From NCBI GenBank assembly GCA_001544595.2, contig FCOH02000014.1, positions 97,882 to 161,881 on the forward strand: DNA of 64,000 bases, given 5' to 3'. Shown here in pieces: positions 47,981 through 56,345 of this stretch. The DNA is from Caballeronia peredens (GTDB lineage: Bacteria; Pseudomonadota; Gammaproteobacteria; Burkholderiales; Burkholderiaceae). A program made the position numbers and the translations under genes. The notes beneath the pieces are model-generated. The model worked only from the letters and a program-made list of their open reading frames with translations, was not told the origin of the DNA and did not search any database. Each line of letters opens with the position of its first letter. Within the stretch, counting starts at the first letter, position 1.

Positions 47981-48946
47981 ATGTCCGCACTCACGCTCGC
48001 CGATGTCTATCGCGCCCGCCAGCGCATCGAAGGGCGCGCGATCGTCACGCCGCTCGTTCAGTCGGTGTCTTTGTCGCGCATGGCGGGCGTGCCGGTGTAT
48101 CTGAAGCTCGAAACCGTGCAATCCACCGGAAGCTTCAAATTGCGGGGCGCAACCAACGCGCTTGCGCAGATCGCCGCACAGGGCTGCACGCGCGTCGTCA
48201 CGGCATCGACGGGCAATCACGGACGCGCCGTCGCGCATGCGGCGCGCGCGCTCGGTATCGAAGCGGCGGTGTGCATGTCCTCGCTCGTGCCGCAAAACAA
48301 GGTCGATGCGGTGGCTGCGCTCGGCGCGCGCGTCGTCGTCTGCGGCAACAGTCAGGACGATGCGCAAATCGAAGCACAGCGTCTCGTGCGCGACGAAGGC
48401 TATGCGTTCGTGCCGCCTTTCGACGACGAGCGCGTGATCGCGGGACAGGCCACTATCGGCCTCGAAATCCTCGAAGCGCTGCCGGATACCGCGAGCATCG
48501 TGGTGCCGCTGTCCGGCGGCGGCCTGTTCAGCGGCGTCGCGTTCGCGGCAAAGAATCTTCGCCCCGAAGTGAAGATGATCGGCGTCTCGATGGAGCGCGG
48601 CGCGGCCATGCATGCGAGTCTCGCGGCGGGCAAGCCCGTGTTCGTCGATGAACTCGAAACGCTCGCCGACTCGCTCGGCGGCGGCATCGGCCTGGAAAAC
48701 CGGCACACGTTCGCGATGACGCGCGCGCTCATCGACCAGCTCGTGTTGCTCGACGAAGTATCGATCGCACGCGGCATCGTGCATGCGTATCGCGAAGAGC
48801 GGCTCGTCGTCGAGGGCGCGGCGGCGGTCGGCATGGCGGCCCTGCTCGACGGTGCGATCGAAGCGCACGGCGGGCCGATTGTCATCGTCGTGAGCGGCAG
48901 CAACATCGATATCGAAACGCATCGCCGCCTGATTGGAGCTGCCTGA
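47981..48946 (+). CDS. eutB: Hydroxyectoine utilisation dehydratase EutB
   Basis: 321 aa, threonine-dehydratase-like PLP enzyme. The PLP lysine is in STGSFKLRGATNAL and the phosphate loop in PLSGGGLFSGVAFA. EutB takes part in hydroxyectoine to ectoine conversion, normally with EutA and EutC. The ATG at 47981 lacks a strong RBS. It leads the catabolic operon and is followed 4 nt later by eutC. Confidence 0.88.
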   Translation: MSALTLADVYRARQRIEGRAIVTPLVQSVSLSRMAGVPVYLKLETVQSTGSFKLRGATNALAQIAAQGCTRVVTASTGNHGRAVAHAARALGIEAAVCMSSLVPQNKVDAVAALGARVVVCGNSQDDAQIEAQRLVRDEGYAFVPPFDDERVIAGQATIGLEILEALPDTASIVVPLSGGGLFSGVAFAAKNLRPEVKMIGVSMERGAAMHASLAAGKPVFVDELETLADSLGGGIGLENRHTFAMTRALIDQLVLLDEVSIARGIVHAYREERLVVEGAAAVGMAALLDGAIEAHGGPIVIVVSGSNIDIETHRRLIGAA

Positions 48947-48950
48947 ACTC

Positions 48951-49961
48951 ATGTCTTCCATCGATCAATCCACGGTACTGCTCGGGCAGGCGCAACTGCG
49001 CAAGCTCGTGCCACTCGATCTCGACGCGATCGAACAGGTCGAAGCCGCGTTCAGATCGCTTGCGACCGAAGCCGTCGCGATGCCGCCGATCCTGCGTCTC
49101 GACATCCCCGAGCACGCGGGCGAAGTCGACGTGAAAACCGCTTATTTGCCGCGTTTTCCGAGCTTCGCGATCAAGGTGAGCCCCGGCTTTTTCAACAATC
49201 CTTCGCTCGGTCTGCCGAGTCTGAATGGCCTGATGCTGGTGCTTTCCGCGCGTACCGGTCTGACGGAAGCCGTGTTGCTCGACAACGGCTATCTCACCGC
49301 GGTACGCACCGCGGCGGCGGGCGCGGTGGCCGCGCGCTGGCTCGCGCGCAAGGATGCGAAGCGCGTTGCCATCATCGGCGCGGGCGAGCAGGCGCGTCTG
49401 CAACTGAAGGCATTGCGGCTCGTGCGCGACATCGATCACGTGACGGTGTATGCACGCGAACGCGAGCGGGCGCAGCAATACGCGCGCGATTGTGAAGCCG
49501 AAGGACTTCGGTGCGATGTCGCCGGCAGCGTGAGCCATGCCCTGAAAGAGGCGGATATCGCGATCACGACGACGCCCAGCCGCGAGCCTCTGATTCAGGC
49601 GCGCGACCTGCATCCCGGCCTGCACATCACGGCCATGGGCTCGGATGCCGAACACAAGAACGAACTCGCGCCGGACATACTCGCGCATGCACGTTACGTG
49701 TGCGACCGCTTGCAGCAAGTGCGCGTGCTGGGCGAACTGCATCACGCGATCGAAGCAGGCGTGATAGCCGCCGAAGCATCCTTCGCCGAACTGGGGCAAG
49801 TCATTGCGCAACAGACATCGGGCCGCGTGAACGACGACGAAGTGACCGTGTGCGACCTGACCGGCACCGGCGCGCAGGACACCGCCATCGCGACGCTTGC
49901 GGTTCAGCGCGCACGCGCGGTTCAGGCAGGAATCATTTTCCACAACGATGTGACGGCTTGA
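48951..49961 (+). CDS. eutC: Ectoine utilisation protein EutC
   Basis: 336 aa, ornithine-cyclodeaminase/mu-crystallin family. Rossmann motif VAIIGAGEQARLQLKAL with ITTTPSREPLIQ. The ATG at 48951 is chosen over a TTG at 48933. It probably reduces or deaminates an intermediate of hydroxyectoine conversion; the exact step is not fixed here. Confidence 0.88.
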   Translation: MSSIDQSTVLLGQAQLRKLVPLDLDAIEQVEAAFRSLATEAVAMPPILRLDIPEHAGEVDVKTAYLPRFPSFAIKVSPGFFNNPSLGLPSLNGLMLVLSARTGLTEAVLLDNGYLTAVRTAAAGAVAARWLARKDAKRVAIIGAGEQARLQLKALRLVRDIDHVTVYARERERAQQYARDCEAEGLRCDVAGSVSHALKEADIAITTTPSREPLIQARDLHPGLHITAMGSDAEHKNELAPDILAHARYVCDRLQQVRVLGELHHAIEAGVIAAEASFAELGQVIAQQTSGRVNDDEVTVCDLTGTGAQDTAIATLAVQRARAVQAGIIFHNDVTA

Positions 49962-49972
49962 TAGAGGGGACG

Positions 49973-51190
49973 ATGTCCGAAATCTTGCAAGAGAGAAAAG
50001 GCGAGGCGCCCGTGGTACGCCTGCCGTTCGAGCGCAGCGAGTACGATGCGCGCATCGCGAAGACGCGGCGCGCAATGGAGAAAGCGGGCATCGATCTGCT
50101 GATCGTGACCGACCCGACCAACATGGCATGGCTCACCGGCTACGACGGCTGGTCGTTCTACGTGCATCAGTGCGTGCTGCTCGCGATGGATGGCGAGCCC
50201 GTGTGGTACGGCCGCGGCCAGGATGCGAACGGCGCGAAGCGCACGGTGTTCATGCAGCACGACAATATCGTCGGCTATCCGGATCATTACGTGCAGTCGC
50301 CGGTTCGTCATCCGATGGACTATCTCTGCGCCGAAGTCATCGCCGCGCGTGGCTGGGATAAAAAGCGCATCGGCGTGGAGATGGACAACTATTACTTCAG
50401 CGCGAAGGCGTATGCGTCGCTCACGCAGCACTTGCCTGCCGCGAAGTTCGTCGACGCGACCGCACTCGTCAACTGGCAACGCGCCGTGAAGTCGCCGCGC
50501 GAGATCGAATACATGCGCGTGGCCGCTCGCATCGTCGAGAAGATGCATGCGCGTATCGTCGAGCAAGTCGAGCCCGGCATGAAGAAGAGCGACCTCGTCG
50601 CGCAGATCTACGAGGCGGGCATCACGGGCGTCGAAGGTTATGGCGGCGATTATCCGGCGATCGTTCCGCTGCTGCCGACCGGCTCCGATGCCGCCGCACC
50701 GCATCTCACATGGGACGATTCGAAGTTCACCGCGAACGCGGGCACGTTCTTCGAGATCGCGGGATGTTTCAGGCGTTATCACTGCCCGCAATCGCGCACG
50801 GTTTATCTGGGCAAGCCGCCGCAACATTTTATCAACGGAGAGAAGGCCGTCGTCGAAGGCATCGAAGCGGGCCTGGCCGCAGCGAAGCCGGGCAACAGGA
50901 CCGAGGACATCGCCAACGCATTCTTCGCGGTGCTGCGCAAGTCGGGAATCGAGAAGGACAGCCGTTGCGGCTATCCGATCGGCGCGAGTTATCCGCCGGA
51001 CTGGGGCGAGCGCACCATGAGCCTGCGTCCCGGGGACAAGACGGTCCTCGAACCCGGCATGACGTTTCACTTCATGCCGGGCCTGTGGCTCGACGACTGG
51101 GGCCTCGAAATCACGGAGAGCATCCTGATTACGGACACCGGTGTCGAAACCTTCTGCAACACGCCTCGCAAATTGTTCGTGAAGGAGTAA
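49973..51190 (+). CDS. doeA: Ectoine hydrolase DoeA (EutD)
   Basis: 405 aa from ATG 49973 (AGAGGGGA RBS). M24/creatinase-like pita-bread fold. N-terminal part EKAGIDLLIVTDPTNMAWLTGY; C-terminal EPGMKKSDLVAQIYEAGIT, CFRRYHCPQSRTVYLG, and the metal-binding-site remnants GMTFHFMPGLWL and LEITES. Opens ectoine to N-acetyl-2,4-diaminobutyrate (alpha and gamma). In-frame extension upstream is antisense-like and rejected. Central gene of the operon. Confidence 0.92.
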   Translation: MSEILQERKGEAPVVRLPFERSEYDARIAKTRRAMEKAGIDLLIVTDPTNMAWLTGYDGWSFYVHQCVLLAMDGEPVWYGRGQDANGAKRTVFMQHDNIVGYPDHYVQSPVRHPMDYLCAEVIAARGWDKKRIGVEMDNYYFSAKAYASLTQHLPAAKFVDATALVNWQRAVKSPREIEYMRVAARIVEKMHARIVEQVEPGMKKSDLVAQIYEAGITGVEGYGGDYPAIVPLLPTGSDAAAPHLTWDDSKFTANAGTFFEIAGCFRRYHCPQSRTVYLGKPPQHFINGEKAVVEGIEAGLAAAKPGNRTEDIANAFFAVLRKSGIEKDSRCGYPIGASYPPDWGERTMSLRPGDKTVLEPGMTFHFMPGLWLDDWGLEITESILITDTGVETFCNTPRKLFVKE

Positions 51191-51194
51191 CACG

Positions 51195-52220
51195 ATGCGC
51201 GCGTCACCGATCATCCCGACCGTCGATTTCGACGCCGACGGAGAACAACACGGCTTCCTCAAGCTGCCGTACTCGCGCAACGATTCCGCGTGGGGCGCCG
51301 TGATGATTCCCGTCACCGTGATCAAGCGCGGCGACGGTCCGACCGCGCTGCTCACGGGCGGCAATCACGGCGATGAATACGAAGGGCCGATCGCGCTGGC
51401 GAAGCTCGCATCGACATTGAAGGCAAGCGAGGTGAACGGCCGCGTGATCATCGTGCCGTTCATGAATTGCCCCGCGTTTCGCGCGGGCACGCGCACATCG
51501 CCGATCGATGCGGGTAATTTGAACCGGAGCTTTCCCGGCAAGCCCGACGGTACGGTGACGGAAAAGATCGCGGATTATTTCCAGCGTCATCTGTTGCCGC
51601 TCGCCGATTATGTACTCGACATTCACGCGGGCGGCCGCACGCTCGACTTCCTGCCGTTCGCGGCGATCCACGTGCTGAACGACGCGACACAGCAGTCGCG
51701 TTGCGAAGGCGCGATGCGCGCGTTCGGCGCACCCTATTCGATGCGCATGCTTGAACTCGACAGCGTCGGTCTCTATGACAGCGCCGCCGAGGAAGCGGGC
51801 AAGGTGTTCGTATCGACGGAACTCGGCGGCGGCGGTTCGTCGACGGCGAGAAGTGTCGCAATCGCGGAGCGCGGCGTGCACGGTTTCCTCGCGTATGCCG
51901 GCGTGGTCGAAAAACCGAAGACGCAGGGCGAAGCCCGCACAACCACGTTGCTCGACATGCCCGATGGCTCCTGCTACACGACGAGCGAACATTCGGGGCT
52001 GCTCGAAATGTGCCGCGATCTCGGCGACACAGTGAAGGCAGGCGACGTGCTCGCGCGCGTCTACGACATGACGCGCACCGGCGCGGCCCCTGTCGAATAT
52101 CGTGCGAAGCGCGACGGACTGCTGGCGGCGCGGCACTTTCCGGGCCTCGTGCAAATGGGCGATACCGTGGCCGTGGTCGCCGACATCGTCGAGCGCAATA
52201 TTTCCGTGAGCGTCGCGTGA
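51195..52220 (+). CDS. doeB: N-alpha-acetyl-L-2,4-diaminobutyrate deacetylase DoeB (EutE)
   Basis: 341 aa, succinylglutamate desuccinylase/aspartoacylase family. Zinc ligands in TGGNHGDEYEGPIALAKLA (H, E) and YVLDIHAGGRTLDF (H). It frees L-2,4-diaminobutyrate. Begins 4 nt after doeA and overlaps doeX by GTGA. Confidence 0.92.
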   Translation: MRASPIIPTVDFDADGEQHGFLKLPYSRNDSAWGAVMIPVTVIKRGDGPTALLTGGNHGDEYEGPIALAKLASTLKASEVNGRVIIVPFMNCPAFRAGTRTSPIDAGNLNRSFPGKPDGTVTEKIADYFQRHLLPLADYVLDIHAGGRTLDFLPFAAIHVLNDATQQSRCEGAMRAFGAPYSMRMLELDSVGLYDSAAEEAGKVFVSTELGGGGSSTARSVAIAERGVHGFLAYAGVVEKPKTQGEARTTTLLDMPDGSCYTTSEHSGLLEMCRDLGDTVKAGDVLARVYDMTRTGAAPVEYRAKRDGLLAARHFPGLVQMGDTVAVVADIVERNISVSVA

Positions 52221-52699
52221 TCCGGCTCGACCGCTACGATCTCGCGATTCTGCGCATCCTTGCGCGGGATGGCCGCATCACGAAATCGCGCCTGGCGGAA
52301 GAGGTCAATCTGTCGATTTCGCCGGCGTGGGAGCGCGTGAAGAAACTCGAAGACAGCGGGCTCATCAAGGGTTATCGCGCGGAGATCGACTGGACGGCTG
52401 CCTTCAAGGGCAGCCGTATCGTTGTCGAGGTGACGCTGTCGCGACATACCGCGCAGGACATGCGGCGCTTCGAAGACCGCGTGAACGCGGCACCGGAAAT
52501 CGTGCAGTGCTATGCGACGGGTGGCGGCGTCGATTACGTGCTGCATGTCGTGTCGCGCGATATCGATCACTATCAGCGCTTCATCGATTCGCTGCTTGTC
52601 GAAGAGCTCGGGATCGAACGGTACTTTACGTATATCGTCACGAAGGTCGTCAAGCACGTGGCAGAAGGACCGCCCGGCTGGGCCGATGAAACCGTCTGA
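52217..52699 (+). CDS. doeX: Lrp/AsnC regulator DoeX
   Basis: 160 aa from GTG 52217, overlapping the doeB stop. HTH LDRYDLAILRILARDGRITKSRLAEEVNLSISPAWERVKKLE; ligand domain with GGGVDYVLHVVS. In Halomonas DoeX binds near ectoine degradation genes; here it is the second regulator of the cluster after EnuR. A likely sensor of amino acids. Confidence 0.9.
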   Translation: MIRLDRYDLAILRILARDGRITKSRLAEEVNLSISPAWERVKKLEDSGLIKGYRAEIDWTAAFKGSRIVVEVTLSRHTAQDMRRFEDRVNAAPEIVQCYATGGGVDYVLHVVSRDIDHYQRFIDSLLVEELGIERYFTYIVTKVVKHVAEGPPGWADETV

Positions 52700-52865
52700 A
52701 CGTGTCTTTCTCAGCACGCGAAAAAAGCCGATCACGCCGCACGCGGAACAGAAAAAACGTCAACGCCGCAGCGCGATAACAAAAAATTCGCAAGCCGCAT
52801 GAGCCTTAAAGTGGATGCATCGGAGTTCATTCACGAATGCACGCTTTAGTGTTCCGGAGACAAAC

Positions 52866-54344
52866 ATGCAGCTCGGTCATCCCGTACTCTTCAAATCGCT
52901 TTGCTATGTCGACGGCCGCTGGATTCATAGCGACAGCGCCGCATCGATTGCTGTCACCAATCCCGCCGATCAGAAGATCATCGGCCATGTGCCGATGCTC
53001 GAACGTGCGCAGATCGTAAGCGCAGTCGACTCCGCCGAGCGCGCGTTTCAATCATGGCGCTGGATGCCGCAGCAAAAGCGCAGCGCGCTTCTGTTGCGCT
53101 GGCACGAACTCATCATGCGGCATCAAATGGATCTGGCTGGCATCCTGTCGCTTGAACAAGGCAAGCCGCTTGCGGAGTCCAGGGGCGAAATCGCTTATGC
53201 GGCCAGCTTCGTCGAATGGTTCGCGAACGAAGCGAAACGCCTAAACGGACGCACGATTCCCACGCATATCGATGGCGCGCATCTCGGCACGGTGATGGAA
53301 CCCACCGGTGTCGCCGCGCTCATCACGCCGTGGAATTTCCCGGTCGCGATGATCACGCGCAAGGCCGCAGCCGCGCTCGCCGCGGGATGCACGGCGATCG
53401 TCAAGCCGGCGCACGAAACGCCCTTTTCAGCGATCGCACTCGCGCAGCTCACGGAAGAAGCGGGCTTTCCGCCGGGCGTCTTCAACGTTGTCATCGGCGA
53501 GCCGCAAATGGCGATGGAAACGCTTGTCAGCGATACGCGCGTGCGTGCCGTGAGCTTCACGGGCTCGACGCGCGTCGGCGGTCTCGTCGCGAAGACGGCC
53601 GCGCAATCGGGCATCAAAAAGCTCGCGCTGGAACTCGGCGGCAATGCGCCTTTTATCGTGACCGAAGACGCAGACCTGGAACAGGCCGTGCGCATCGCAG
53701 TGGGCGCCAAGTTTCAGACGTCGGGCCAGGATTGCTGCGCTGCAAATCGCATTCTCGTCGCGCGTCCGCTCTATGAGTCTTTCGTCGAGCGCTACACGGA
53801 AGCGGTGCGCGCGCTCAAGGTGGGCAACGCATTCGAAGCGAACGTCGATATCGGCCCGCTCATGCATCAGGCCGCATTCGATGCGACCGTCGAGCGCGTA
53901 AAAGATGCAAAAGCGCAAGGCGCGCGCATCACGGTGGGCGGCCATCCGCATGCATTGGGCGGCTGGTTTTTCGAACCGACCGTCGTCGCCGATGCAGGAC
54001 CGGGCATGCGCATATACGACGAAGAGAACTTCGCGCCGATCTCCGCGATCGCTCCGTTCGATACGCTCGATGAAGCCGTCACGCGCGCGAACGACACGGA
54101 ATACGGCCTTGCCGCATACGTCTGCGCGACGCGCATCGACACGATCTTTCAACTCGTGCGGCGTCTCGACTTCGCGATGGTCTCGGTCAACGGCGTGAAA
54201 TTCACCGGCGCACCGATTCCATTCGGCGGCATGAAGGCATCGGGCCTCGGCCGCGAAGGTGGCGCGGAAGGCTTCGAGCCTTTCGTCGAAACGAAATATT
54301 TTTGCCTCGGCAATCTGGGCCTGCCGCTTTCGAGCGCGGCCTGA
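52866..54344 (+). CDS. Semialdehyde dehydrogenase of ectoine catabolism (DoeC/Ssd-like)
   Basis: 492 aa from ATG 52866 with GGAGA upstream. NAD(P) aldehyde dehydrogenase: TPWNFPVAMITRK, GSTRVGGLVAK, catalytic Glu in LALELGGNAPF and Cys in TSGQDCCAANR. It resembles succinate-semialdehyde dehydrogenases (GabD). In this setting it probably oxidises aspartate semialdehyde to aspartate. It follows doeX after 166 bp. Confidence 0.88.
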   Translation: MQLGHPVLFKSLCYVDGRWIHSDSAASIAVTNPADQKIIGHVPMLERAQIVSAVDSAERAFQSWRWMPQQKRSALLLRWHELIMRHQMDLAGILSLEQGKPLAESRGEIAYAASFVEWFANEAKRLNGRTIPTHIDGAHLGTVMEPTGVAALITPWNFPVAMITRKAAAALAAGCTAIVKPAHETPFSAIALAQLTEEAGFPPGVFNVVIGEPQMAMETLVSDTRVRAVSFTGSTRVGGLVAKTAAQSGIKKLALELGGNAPFIVTEDADLEQAVRIAVGAKFQTSGQDCCAANRILVARPLYESFVERYTEAVRALKVGNAFEANVDIGPLMHQAAFDATVERVKDAKAQGARITVGGHPHALGGWFFEPTVVADAGPGMRIYDEENFAPISAIAPFDTLDEAVTRANDTEYGLAAYVCATRIDTIFQLVRRLDFAMVSVNGVKFTGAPIPFGGMKASGLGREGGAEGFEPFVETKYFCLGNLGLPLSSAA

Positions 54345-54390
54345 ACGAACCAATCTCGAAGACACGCATCATCGAATCAAGGAGAAGCAC

Positions 54391-55809
54391 ATGACGCAGC
54401 AAAAGCAATCGCTCGAACAATTGTTCGCCGAAGACCGCGCGCACTTCATGCATCCGTCGACGCACGCGCACGATCACGCGAGCGGCGCATTGCCCGGCAA
54501 GATCGTCACCGGCGCGAAGGGCATTCGTATCGAGGATCATCAGGGCAAGAGCTATATCGATGCGTTCGCCGGACTGTATTGCGTCAACATCGGCTACGGC
54601 CGCACCGAAGTGGCCGACGCGATCTACGAACAAGCGAAGAAGCTCGCCTACTATCACACGTATGTCGGCCATTCGACGGATACGATCATCGAACTGTCGT
54701 CGCGCATCATCGACTGGTCGCCCGAAGGCATGAAGAAGGTGTACTACGGCATGTCGGGGTCGGATGCGAACGAAACGCAGATCAAGATCGTCTGGTACTA
54801 CAACAACGTGCTCGGACGTCCGAACAAGAAGAAAATCATTTCACGCGAGCGCGGTTATCACGGCTCGGGCATCGTGACGGGCAGCCTGACCGGCTTGCCG
54901 AGCTTTCATCAGAACTTCGATCTGCCTGTCGAACGCGTGAAGCACACCGTCTGCCCGCACTGGTATCGCAAGGCGCCTATCGGCATGAGCGAAGCGCAAT
55001 TCACCGCGTATTGCGTGGACGAATTGGAAAAGCTCATCGCGAAGGAGGGCGCGGACACGATCGCGGCATTCATCGCCGAGCCGGTGATGGGCACGGGCGG
55101 CATCATCGCGCCGCCGCACGGCTATTGGGAAGCCATTCAGGACGTGCTCAGAAAGCACGACATCCTTCTCATCTCCGATGAAGTCGTGTGCGGTTTCGGT
55201 CGTCTCGGCTCGAAAATGGGCGCGCAGCACTTCGGCATCAAGCCGGACCTCATCACGGTCGCGAAGGGTCTGACGAGCGCCTATGCGCCGCTCTCGGGCG
55301 TGATCGTCGGTGAGAAGGTATGGGATGTGATCGACAAAGGCTCGCAGGAATTCGGCCCGATGGGTCATGGCTGGACGTACTCGGGGCATCCCATCTGCGC
55401 GGCCGCGGCGATTGCCAATCTCGACATTCTGGAGCGCGAGAACCTGACGCAGAATGCCGCGGACGTCGGCGCGTATCTGCAGCAGCAACTGCACGCAGCG
55501 TTCGATACCCATCCGCTGGTCGGCGAAGTGCGCGGCGCGGGCATGCTGGCGGCGCTCGAATTCATGGCCGACAAGGACGGCCGCAAGCCATTCGATGCGG
55601 CGCTCAAGGTCGGCCCGAAAGTGTCGGCGGCGGCGCTCGAACGCGGCGTGATCGCGCGTGCGATGCCGCATGGCGACATCCTCGGCTTCGCGCCGCCGCT
55701 CGTGACCACGTGTGCCGAAGTCGACGAGATTGTCGGCATCGTCAGGCAGGCGGTGGATGCGGTTGCCGGTGAAGTCATCGGCTCGGCGCTTTCGACTCAG
55801 GCAATCTGA
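54391..55809 (+). CDS. doeD: Diaminobutyrate aminotransferase DoeD (class III)
   Basis: 472 aa from ATG 54391 (AAGGAG 5 nt upstream). Class III fold: YYGMSGSDANETQIK, ISRERGYHGSGIVTGSL, LISDEVVCGFGRLG and PLP lysine in LITVAKGLTSAYAPL. Removes the terminal amino group of diaminobutyrate to give aspartate semialdehyde. The last gene of the operon, followed by a terminator. Confidence 0.9.
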   Translation: MTQQKQSLEQLFAEDRAHFMHPSTHAHDHASGALPGKIVTGAKGIRIEDHQGKSYIDAFAGLYCVNIGYGRTEVADAIYEQAKKLAYYHTYVGHSTDTIIELSSRIIDWSPEGMKKVYYGMSGSDANETQIKIVWYYNNVLGRPNKKKIISRERGYHGSGIVTGSLTGLPSFHQNFDLPVERVKHTVCPHWYRKAPIGMSEAQFTAYCVDELEKLIAKEGADTIAAFIAEPVMGTGGIIAPPHGYWEAIQDVLRKHDILLISDEVVCGFGRLGSKMGAQHFGIKPDLITVAKGLTSAYAPLSGVIVGEKVWDVIDKGSQEFGPMGHGWTYSGHPICAAAAIANLDILERENLTQNAADVGAYLQQQLHAAFDTHPLVGEVRGAGMLAALEFMADKDGRKPFDAALKVGPKVSAAALERGVIARAMPHGDILGFAPPLVTTCAEVDEIVGIVRQAVDAVAGEVIGSALSTQAI

Positions 55810-55835
55810 AGTGATCGAAAACGAGGCAAGGGAAG

Positions 55836-55860
55836 ACCCGCAGAAATGCGGGTTCTTTTT
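55836..55860 (+). terminator. Rho-independent terminator after doeD
   Basis: ACCCGCA (55836-55842), GAAA tetraloop, TGCGGGT (55847-55853), then TCTTTTT. A textbook terminator 27 nt after the doeD stop. Confidence 0.92.
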
Positions 55861-55893
55861 CATATTTGAGGCAGCAACGATCGATGCTGGCCT

Positions 55894-55924
55894 CAAAAAC
55901 AAAACGGCCGCTGATTGCGGCCGT
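55894..55924 (-). terminator. Rho-independent terminator of pqqA
   Basis: Stem ACGGCCGC (55904-55911), 5-nt loop TGATT, GCGGCCGT (55917-55924). On the minus strand the stem is followed by TTTGTTTTTG. It terminates the pqqA transcript 18 nt after its stop. Confidence 0.88.
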
Positions 55925-55941
55925 CTTGCATTCTTTCCCGA

Positions 55942-56016
55942 TTAACGCGTGGCGATGTACATCGTGATTTCAAAGCCAAAGCGCATATCGGTGAAACTCG
56001 GGGTTTCCCACTTCAT
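55942..56016 (-). CDS. pqqA: Coenzyme PQQ precursor peptide PqqA (orphan)
   Basis: 24-residue peptide starting MKWETPSFTDMRFGFEITMY. The strictly conserved Glu16 and Tyr20 (E-I-T-M-Y) are the residues fused by PqqE to make PQQ. AAGGAGG 7 nt before the ATG at 56016. It is far too short for usual ORF calls. None of pqqB, C, D or E is in the window, so it is an orphan or an extra precursor copy. Own terminator behind it, 329 bp free space in front. Confidence 0.92.
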   Translation of the reverse strand: MKWETPSFTDMRFGFEITMYIATR

Positions 56017-56345
56017 AGAGCCTCCTTGTGCGATGAACGGCCAGACGGATGCCGGGTCGTTGCGCGGATTTTTCCAGACTAGCGCCGTGCAAAGCCGCGC
56101 CCCCAATTTCGACGCCCTTTAATCCTAGCGCGAGTTCAAGCGTTGCACGATTGGAATTTGCCTCTTCGCTCATTTAATTTATTTATAGCGGCCTAAGCCT
56201 TTCTCGAATCGTCAGCCATTGCACGGATTTTGTCAGAACCGTTTGACAGATTAGACGCCGGCGCTTCTAAAAATCGAGGGATTACCCTAGCTAATTCTTA
56301 GCGGCATTTGCTCATATAAAAGCGCGGCGCAAACGGAAATGCGTG
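56017..56345. other. Upstream region of pqqA, 329 bp
   Basis: AT-rich relative to the window. A same-strand open frame at 55970-56173 overlaps pqqA in another frame and has no features. No RNA recognised. Presumably holds the pqqA promoter. Confidence 0.5.

Noticed and set aside
55970..56173. 67-aa minus frame overlapping pqqA
   Set aside because: Overlaps a far better supported gene in another frame, no RBS, no family.
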